Below are positions 56,001-64,000 of a stretch of DNA of 64,000 bases, in pieces. The stretch's first letter is position 1, and every line of letters starts with the position of its first letter. The notes under the pieces are model-generated. The model saw only the letters and a program-made list of their open reading frames with translations. It searched no databases and was not told where the DNA came from. The position numbers and the translations under genes were made by a program. The DNA is taken from positions 3,603,501 through 3,667,500 of the forward strand of contig NC_088310.1 of the NCBI RefSeq assembly GCF_910592395.1, written 5' to 3'. The stretch comes from Lineus longissimus (lineage: Eukaryota; Nemertea; Pilidiophora; Heteronemertea; Lineidae).

Positions 56001-56368
56001 CCTCCGTCTACACCAGCCACAAGTTGTGAAAGACAGGGGACTTCTCCGCCCGGTCACCAGCCGCAGGTTGCTGGAGACAGGGGAATAAGTTTCCTTCTAT
56101 ATAAGCCATGGGTAGTGAAAGACAGGGAGCTATTCCTCCAGCTACATCAGCGACTGGTTGTGAAAGACAGCGGACTGTATACAGTACCTCCTGTTATATA
56201 TAGGACAGGGGCGAAACCTCTGCCTTCACAAGGTTGTGAGGTTGTTAAAGACAGGGGACTATTCCTCCTGCTACCCGAATCGGAGATACCTCCTGATGCA
56301 TTGTGCACCAGTCTCAAGTTATTAAAGACAGCTAAGGGACTATTCCTACTGTTACACCAGCCACAAGT
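53030..56368. repeat. Complex satellite with ~1.35-kb higher-order unit
   Basis: Tens of diverged short units of about 45-60 bp built on ccagccacaagttgtgaaag, acaggggactattcctcctg and ctacaccagcc. They are organised in a higher-order duplication: 53100-54960 aligns with 55005-56200. Copy A has an extra 555 bp at 54005-54559, listed separately; without it the offset between the copies is about 1.36 kb. No frame through the array has gene support. Confidence 0.9.
54005..54551 (+). mobile_element. Retrotransposon RNase H fragment inserted in satellite
   Basis: Non-satellite DNA interrupting copy A. One frame reads EALQDALEWVSQNTNEQDHS then LILTDSLSLV, and after a frameshift near 54105 another reads IAYIPAGHAGIKLNERADKL. 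These are the hallmark motifs of retrotransposon RNase H (TDS with a catalytic Asp; HxGIxxNExAD). The fragment is truncated on both sides and frameshifted, so it is dead. The 8-mer accagccg flanks it on both sides (53997-54004 and 54552-54559). The matching point in copy B (55912-55919) has a single accagccg and no insert. Confidence 0.75.
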
Positions 56369-57045
56369 TGACTCCTTGAAAACAGTTGTCTCAGGTCGAT
56401 GTGGGAAGATTCTCCTCTGACTGGGAGAAGACTCCTTGAAGACAGTTGTTTCAGGTCGATGTGGGAAGAGTCTCCTCGGACTGGGAGAATACTCCTTGTA
56501 GACAGTTATCTCAGGTCGATGTGGGAAGAGTCTCCTCTGACTGGGAGAAGACTCCTTGTAGACAGTTGTCTCAGGTCGATGTGGGGAGAGTCTCCTCTGA
56601 CTGGGAGAAGACTCCTTGTAGACAGTTGTCTCAGGTCGATGTGGGGAGAGTCTCCTCTGACTGGGAGAAGACTCCTTGTAGACAGTTGTCTCAGGTCGAT
56701 GTGGGGAGAGTCTCCTCTGACTGGGAGAAGACTCCTTGTAGACAGTTGTCTCAGGTCGATGTGGGGAGTCTCCTCTGACTGGGAGAAGACTCCTTGTAGA
56801 CAGTTGTCTCAGGTCGATGTGGAAAGAGTCTCCTCTGACTGGGAGAAGACTCCTTGTAGACAGTTGTCTCAGGTCGATATGGGAAGAGTCTTCTCTGACT
56901 GGAAGAAGACTCCTTGTAGACAGTTGTCTCTGGTTGATATGGGAAGTTTCCTCTAAAAGAGAGAAGCCTCCTCAAAGACAATAGTTGTCTCAGCATGAGA
57001 TGGGAAGAGTCTCCTCCGAATAGGAGGAGGCTCCACCAAGACATT
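56369..57045. repeat. 60-bp minisatellite array
   Basis: About ten tandem copies of a 60-bp unit containing agtctcctctgactgggaga, agactccttgtagacagttg and tctcaggtcgatgtgggga. Copies 3 to 6 are nearly identical, suggesting recent homogenisation. Outer copies decay, and one copy has lost six bases. The period is a multiple of three, so the frame 56399-56956 stays open through it. I do not regard that frame as a gene. The gap 57046-57759 beyond it shows nothing. Confidence 0.93.
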
Positions 57046-57759
57046 ATTTTGTATTAGATAGAGCTGGAGTCCTGACAGACATTCAATAGGTATGAAGACG
57101 ATTTTTTATCAAACCATTTTATATCTAAAAATTGCACAACAAAGGAGCACATACTTGTACAAGTTGATTGTATAACAGAGCTTAAAAGAGATTATTCCTC
57201 ACAGATTGATGATATGCAAAGTTGAAGTAACTACATAGCACATGTATATAGAATATCAGGAGCAAAACTTGACAGTCTTAAGCATTCATGCCTTTGTCTA
57301 TACATTATGTAGCATGAAGATAATAAAGTCATTCGGCCTCAATGTATATTGTAGATTGACAAGGTCTCTGTCAGAAGGAATTGTCTATTTCCTGAATTTG
57401 CGTGGTTTACACTCGTGGCACCAATTTGATAATGTTTGATTTCTCATAGAGTGACAAAGATTTAAGGAACTGATATGAAACTTGACCTATTGGTTGTCTT
57501 ACCAAACACCGGGAGAGTAGAGCTAAAATATAGGCTAATCTAAAGGAGCTTAATAGCCAAGGGTTAGGAGGAAGTGACCACTTCATCCGAGCAGAATTTG
57601 AGACAACCAATACAGTGAGGTATCAATTTCTCAAAACCCACAGTGAGGTATCAATTTCTATTCTAAAACTCTGCAAACATGCAATATCTTCACTTTACCA
57701 ACAATGTCAGTTCACATGCTTGATCACAAGAGCACATCCACGTCCACATTAAAGTTGAA

Positions 57760-60700
57760 TTATGATTGTTTCTTTTTTGCCTTTTCCATATCCCAGTTCC
57801 ATGCTTCGAATGACGCGTTACATCCACAGTAGAGCGTCAATAATATTGTCAGATACATCATCCATGGTCCTGCAAAAGGGAATGAGGTATGAGGTAAGCA
57901 TTGTTCATTTTTTGGCAAACATTATGGGCAGCAGGACAAGTTTACACAGGTTACAGACAGAGTGGACCCTCCCTAGCGGACACCTCTGTTTTAAAGGAGG
58001 ACACCTTCTCTACAAGGACAGAGTGTTTGGTCATTTCTCGGCATTTTGATCACTCTTATCAAGACACATCTCTCTTTAATCCAGGGAACTGAAAAATGTA
58101 CATGTATGTCCTATGAAATGTTTTTTTTTGTGAGTTTAATAAAATGTCATTTTAAGCAAAACTGTACACTTTCTGCACCCACCTTCTTTGACAATTTTTC
58201 TGAAGAATACGTTCCCAATGACCTCACCATCGAAGAAGTATATGACGCCCAGGAGAGACATACATAATGAAGGTATACAAGCAAGGCTCATCAGCCGCCG
58301 CGACATCTGATTGGAAAGATATCGGGCCTTAAATCAGAAGAGAAGGTGAATTAGAATTTATACATGTATTTCAAGTCATTAGAAAGGATTCTTCCTCTGG
58401 CCTTAGCATGATGGTGAAGTCGGGAGTCAACAGGTAAATAGTAGCACACAGAAATGCACATTCCGCACTATACATGTAGGAAAAACTCCTTTGAGAATGA
58501 CTGTACCAAGTGCAGAGAGAATGTTGAAAAAGAAAAATCACTCACCTCAATTTTTCTGATGCTTTGAAAATTAGAGACACTCCTCCCCATGATCTCCAGT
58601 AGCACTCCTGCATAATTCACTACCGCCCAAATAAAAAGATGATACTCCGTCCCGTGCCATATATAGATGTATCCAAAACATGCTGACACTGCAAGCAGCT
58701 GTTTCCCAGTTCCCATCCTCGATCCACCCAAGGGAATGTAGATGTGTTGCGTGATGAAACTATAGAAACCACGATCAAAGGTTCTGAAAAGATGATACAT
58801 CTAGAATCCATGACGACTATCACAAACGCTATTTTACATCCACTCAAGCAAAAAACAGTACAGTAACTACATTGTATGTCACGATGGTGAAAATGAAGTC
58901 AGAACTCAGACAGAATTGATGCCAAGTCTCTGGCACATATAATATTTGGTCCGAGATTTATTTAACCTGCAACTGCTATGTCACAAGTGCAGAACGCTTT
59001 GTTAGTCAGGGGCTCTAATAAATTCAAATATTACTCACTTCCATACTTCTGAGAAGTTACTGATTCTGGATACACAAGCTGGTCCCTTTGGGGTCTGGAT
59101 CTGATCCAAACTCGCAAACAATGACGGCACGCCAAATAATGGTAGGTACTTCAGGTAGAAGAACATGACTTTACAATAAAGCAGCACCACTGTTTCACCG
59201 CTGCTTATTTTCTGTAGGAAGGCGAAGTTATGCGACATGGAACTATAGTAGAAGTAGTGAAGGTGATACTCGATAAGGACGATGTAGACGACCTGTTGGA
59301 TGAATTTCTTGGTGATGTTGATGACATCTTCTTTTGTCCATGGTCGAAAGGATGACACCTGGAATTGAAATTGGAAAAACTTGATTGAGAGTTGTCATGA
59401 GTTTTATAAGTTCTATGAATAATTTTGAATCAGTCACAAAGTTTCGTGACCAAGGCCTCCGTTAATGCATAAATAGACTATATTCAGCGACCATGTGCAG
59501 CACCTACAAACAACCAGAGGTACTGTATTATCTACACAGATTGGCGGGAAGACACGTCACATCCTAATGACGGCACAACCACGTCACATCATGCTGAGAC
59601 GTCACATCCCTAACAGACTGTCCCAACTCTATCCACAACAAACCAATGCAGTGAACAGATCCTGCTGACATCAGCTCGCAGTCACACCATGTCTAGAGCA
59701 GACATATTCTCAACTCACTCTGATTTTTTTTGCCCCTAAGATATAGCTGCATTTTTATTTTCTTGAGCCACCATGAAATATGAATGGCATACCCCTTTAA
59801 ACTCACCTGCATTCTGAATTTTTCATACGTGAGGATTGGTCCAGTGTACATCAGTGGAAGGTAAAATACATAGGCTAACATATCTATAAAGCTATAGCCA
59901 GAATCTCCATCTTTCTTGTTGCAGCGCTCGAGACAGAAACTTGCTAGCCTCATATCGAACATGGCCGTTGAGAACAACAGAAGATGAAAGCGGACAAATG
60001 ATGCGTTACCTGAGCGGGCATCATCGGGGAAGAATGTTTTCTGAAATTAAGTGAAATACAAAAATTAAAGTAGAATGTAATTTTGTGAATTGTTTATGGA
60101 TGGTAATCTATCCACAAAAATCAGTACAACCTGATTACGTCATTATTTCAGTAAGAGCAAATGTGGAATACATCTTTATTTTAGTGATAGCAAGCATGGA
60201 TTTCATCTTAATTTCAGAAAGAGAAAGCATGGATTTCATCTTCATTTCTGAAAGAGCAAGCATGGATTATATTTTTATTTCAGTGGTAGCAAGGATGGAT
60301 GAAGAGAGTGAAACGAGTACTTACAAAATGTTCTGTAGTTGTGTTCATATTGAGCGTTGATATAAGTAGCACGATGGTTGCCCAGACTACTGCTGGTAAC
60401 CCTGTTATGGAGGAAAAGTAGGCGATGATACAGTGGAGCAGGAGGATAAGCATTGATTTGAACCCAAGTACATACGTCACAGCACTCATGGCGTAAATAG
60501 TCCAGATATGCAATTTGTACTGAAAAATAAGCAAGATTTGTCTTCTGTTGGTTAAAATGCAGTATATTTTAGACAAGCGATGCAATGCATAAAAGAGGCC
60601 AATTTCTCAATGAGATAAGAGATAATTTCCTCAGGTGAACCTATCTTAGCTACTTTACATGCTGACTGTGCAAAATTGGCAAAAAAGTGCACTTGGGTGT

Positions 60701-62083
60701 TAAAATTTATCAATGTGGGATTTGTCTATAACACAGGTTATAGGTCATAGCCCATAGGTCCCTATCCTTGGATTCCTTATAATCCAAAGAACATGAAAAA
60801 TTACACTTACCTTTGTAAGAAACTTGCTTGCTATTGCAGAGATCACAGAATGGCCGACAACCCAGAGAATCAGACATGGTGACCAAAGCCTAAACCAGAA
60901 ATTCCACTCAAACTCTGACACATCCTGAAAAATTAAGTGATGTGTACTCTGACATAAAATATAAGTCATGCCAAGTTTCATCACAGTGGCTTGTGAAATT
61001 TTTGCACTACGGCCAACCTTATTCCTTATTTCCCTGAGGACCACATAGCCAACATTTAAACAATCATAAACATGAACAGATCTCGCCTAACAAACCTGGA
61101 GTTGTCCATCCACCCAGCCATGGGCAAAGTCACTGCGGCGGAAAATGGATTTAGGCCACATTTCCCATTGATACTCTGAAAGAAGAATAAAAAATATTTG
61201 AGATTTAACCTTCCTTGATGTTTCAGGCACAAAACCAGAAGGCACAAAATCGAAGGCACAATCTTTCTTCAATCATGAAAATTGTGAGCTCAATGATGTA
61301 ACGTCATGCATTATGTTTAATGCAAAATTTGTACATCAGACTGGTAATTCAGGCTACTGCAGCATTCGTCATCACAGGTCAGACTGGATATCAGTCTACT
61401 CTAACATAGTGAAATGGTTCTGTCAATGGCACAGCCTTTGCTCAGGCAGCCTTTTACATTTTATGTATGATCCTTTTTCACAAAATTTGCAAAAGTGCCC
61501 TTTTCTCAACTGAACTTGCAGTACTGTAGTGACCTGGCTTATGTTCCCCCGGTAAGCAGTGATGGGGCGACGTTGGCCAGGGCAGTTCCCCATCCTGTCT
61601 TCGGCAGTACGGTTCACCCACGGCCGGGGTGGAACTGGTGCCGGAAATTAGGGGTGGTTGTCGAGAGAGACGAAAAGCGTGTGCCGGTATTGAAAAGTGA
61701 TTAATAAAAGTAGTTTAATAGAAGCTCCGAGATGCGACAAGTTTTAAATTACAGTTGGACAGGTGAATAAGCCAAGGAAGGTTTACAGTACCTTCAGCAA
61801 TTTTGAGCCCAAAGAGATACTAAACAACATTCGACTTACCCCAACTAAAAACTACACAATAAATGACCATCAAGCCTGCCATGATGCCCCAAACAATGAA
61901 GTAGAAGCAAATTTCACATTGTGGGAGTGGCACCGCCGATCGGATGAACATCTTGGAGGCATTGTCCTCAGCTTCTTTGACCGCTGATGTCATTGTTGAG
62001 GCAGTCTCACATGACAATAATGTACCACCTTTAGAAGTCACGCACGTGGATTTATCAGAACGTCTCGTGTGTTTTTTCTCCAT
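57760..62083 (-). CDS. HHAT: Hedgehog acyltransferase (MBOAT family)
   Basis: Nine coding exons, right to left: 61840-62083, 61096-61175, 60811-60924, 60325-60519, 59807-60040, 59039-59358, 58546-58783, 58183-58327, 57760-57869, giving 559 aa (human 493). Matches to HHAT are DVSEFEWNFWFRLW early, SYSF-like GYSFIDMLAYVFYLPLMYTG, FFYLKYLPLFGVP, then TFDRGFYSFITQHIYIPLGG and YIWHGTEYHLFIW. The MBOAT catalytic pair is visible as Asp399 (FDRG) and His439 (WHG). Many hydrophobic segments fit a multipass ER protein. Family knowledge: it attaches palmitate to the N-terminal cysteine of Hedgehog ligands. The retained WHG histidine argues for HHAT rather than the inactive HHATL. The start at 62083 is uncertain: the frame opens earlier (ATG 62185), and later ATGs occur at codons 31 and 45. 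Confidence 0.93.
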
Positions 62084-62476
62084 TGTCTCTTGGGACCTCT
62101 GCACTGGTACAATGTATATTTTTGGGCTCCTAAGCCTAAAAGCAGAGATGGACAATTTTCTAAGATTACCATTTAATAACCACACTTGTGACCCGTTTAG
62201 TCCTGGTGCAGGCCGAGGCTCTGGCTGTGCTGCGAGCGTACCACCTTCCGAGGGTGCTTGGGCCTAGCTCTTACACTACAGCTTTATGTGCTCTGGCCAA
62301 GGTTAGGACAACATGAACCTGATGTCTGATGATGATGGGTCACATACACAAACACTGCAAAGCACCCCTAGTTAGTACAGTGAAGTATGAATGTGACTAC
62401 AGTAGGCCTACAGTCGACTAACAACATACATGACATACAGAAGAGTATGTTTACATTATTTCCCTACTTGTTTAGT

Positions 62477-62621
62477 GTTAGGGAGCTCTTGAGCGAGCTT
62501 AATGGTTAGAGAGTGCGTGTATACCATCAACGAAAAAAACTTGACCCGGAACCAGAAAACCTCCACGCCCAGGTGACATTTTTGCACGCGAATCGTATAC
62601 GCCAATGCACAGCAATTTACC
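62477..62621 (+). repeat. Direct repeat copy 1
   Basis: About 140 bp starting gttagggagctcttgagcga and running to aatgcacagcaat. It is about 90 percent identical to 63861-64000, 1384 bp downstream in the same orientation. It lies upstream of HHAT. Confidence 0.85.
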
Positions 62622-63860
62622 TGGGGAGAAATTTTCTTTTTCCAAAACAATTCAGCGGAACGCGATGATGTTTACGCAGAGTAGCCGCTGTTCGGTTGGA
62701 GATTTCGTCAAAACAGGGCCGAATCAAAGTGCGACGACACCCTGGAGCGAATCACAATGCATTTAACAACAATCTGCATCGCTGCCAGAGATTATGTTTC
62801 TCTTTCCGCGAAGAAATCGTGCTTTGAACTGGCAAAATTCCGCAAAAGATTTTCCGTCTGCTAACTTTTCCGTAGTACGCATGCGCACCAACATGATCGG
62901 TCCGGGGCTGCCCGTTTCGACGACGATTTCGTCAATATCATGGGGTGTGGTAAGATGTCGACGGTCTGGTCCCATTTATAATGCAATAATCTTGAAAGTA
63001 CATTGGTCTCAATGTCTATTTCCCCGTTTCCATGTCAAAATCCTACCGTGAAACCTGAAACCACTCGTCCACAACACTGGCCATTTTAATTTTCCGTAGA
63101 AAGCGCATGCGCACTAACTCAAACGCGCGTGCTACCCTCAGGTCTCATTAGCCGGTGCGGAGGCCAGGCCTACCTGCCTTCAAAAATGACGCGACGTCAT
63201 TTCATGCATACCCCTGTTCCAGCGGCTGTAGACTTTGCAGTACCTTACTCTCACACAAACCTATACATTTCTGAATAGCTTGTCTCTTGTAGAATACATC
63301 TGATCAAGTTTCAACGTCGTCTAGACATACAGTCATGCATAGACTGATGTAGCACAATGCATGAGACACCCTGTATAACGCAAATTTGAAAAATGTCACC
63401 TCCACGCCTTTCACTTAACTTCAAGATTAACACCTGCTCACCACTGGCTAGTGAGACCTCAAACTATTCAGGACAGGGGGTCAGCTAATGTCTTTTTGAA
63501 TTCAAATCTTACACTTGGGTCTTGGGATCATTATGCTAATATCTCCGGGAAAAAATATCTACCTTCTCCTGTTGTGTTTAGTTTCCCACATTCTCCCCAC
63601 CTATTTTCTATACTGCGACAGCGTCTATTGGGTCAACTGCCATGATGGCATCATCCTAACTATATCCCCCCCTCTCCCAACCACCAACTACTCGCCATCA
63701 TTGACATTGTGTGCTAGCCAACTGCTTCTTCGGTCAACTGCCATGATGGCATCATCCTAACTATATACCCCCCTATATACCCCCCACCACCACCCGAGTC
63801 TTCTCGCTCACCAGCCCTATTAACGAAGAGCTCCCTATTAAGGCCTGAGCCTTCCTCATT
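62622..63860. other. Non-coding DNA between direct repeats; promoter-like motifs
   Basis: No gene seen. Two NRF1-type palindromes occur, at 62877-62887 (acgcatgcgca) and 63104-63113 (gcgcatgcgc), each preceded by ttttccgtag. A 40-bp segment beginning ggtcaactgccatgatggca is repeated at about 63632 and 63734. Near 63826-63842 gaagagctccctatta is an inverted copy of the direct-repeat start, so this may be a transposon with inverted ends rather than only flanking DNA. Confidence 0.5.
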
Positions 63861-64000
63861 ATTAGGGAGCTCTTGAGCGAGCAATATGGTTAGAGAGTGT
63901 GTGTATACCGTCAACGAAAAAAATTCGACCCGGAACCAGAAAACCTCCGCCCCCGGGTGAAATTTTTGCACGCGAATCGTAAACGTCAATGCACAGCAAT
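63861..64000 (+). repeat. Direct repeat copy 2 (cut by window end)
   Basis: Starts attagggagctcttgagcg and matches 62477-62621 to the last base of the window, so its true right end is not visible. Confidence 0.85.

Noticed and set aside
56399..56956. 185-codon frame in the 60-bp array
   Set aside because: Same reason: period divisible by three, parallel open frames, no family match.

Overview
The window is nuclear DNA from an invertebrate animal. Nine genes with vertebrate orthologues are present, most of them split by short to medium GT-AG introns. The intergenic DNA is AT-leaning, rich in the palindrome tacatgta, and carries marine-invertebrate style repeats: tRNA-derived and 'tatagcgc' SINE-like copies, an 'aggtcacagaggtcaaa' element with a trinucleotide microsatellite, small inverted-repeat elements and long minisatellites. 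A lophotrochozoan (mollusc, annelid, brachiopod or similar) or ambulacrarian source fits; the species cannot be fixed from sequence alone.

Layout. 1-1650: a 57-bp minisatellite array decaying into diverged copies. 1651-4254: no gene; one MITE-like element and one tRNA-like SINE head. 4255-8202 (-): GTPBP2. 9034-11079 (-): ARV1. 11839-12810 (+): ZDHHC24-like palmitoyltransferase in one uninterrupted coding exon. 14948-18574 (-): UBXN1 with a C2H2 zinc finger. 19294-21613 (+): NSMCE1. 23133-24251 (+): FAU (ubiquitin-like/ribosomal protein eS30 fusion). 25399-27629 (-): GPATCH11. 28438-48066 (+): HEATR5B in 31 coding exons. 49343-50495: an interspersed element with a (CGT)n tract. 53030-57045: two satellite arrays, one containing an inserted retrotransposon RNase H fragment. 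57760-62083 (-): HHAT. 62477-64000: non-coding DNA bounded by a direct repeat.

For eight split genes I joined exons by hand using splice consensus, intron phase and remembered family proteins. All eight joined models keep an open frame and total a multiple of three: GTPBP2 559 aa, ARV1 260, UBXN1 338, NSMCE1 258, FAU 132, GPATCH11 291, HEATR5B 2132, HHAT 559. Most lie close to my recollection of the human lengths; HHAT is longer because of its N terminus.

The genes are housekeeping: ribosome rescue and translation (GTPBP2, FAU), sterol/lipid and membrane traffic (ARV1, HEATR5B), palmitoylation (ZDHHC24, HHAT), ubiquitin/p97 handling (UBXN1), SMC5/6 DNA repair (NSMCE1) and splicing/centromere-linked function (GPATCH11). 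They do not form a pathway. Three neighbouring pairs are divergent and head-to-head (ARV1/ZDHHC24, UBXN1/NSMCE1, GPATCH11/HEATR5B). The last pair is also adjacent and divergent in human. I found no new enzymatic or defence-like system. The most unusual items are the two related minisatellites at opposite ends, the retrotransposon insertion with a visible empty site, lineage-specific insertions in HEATR5B and UBXN1, and a possible long isoform of ARV1.
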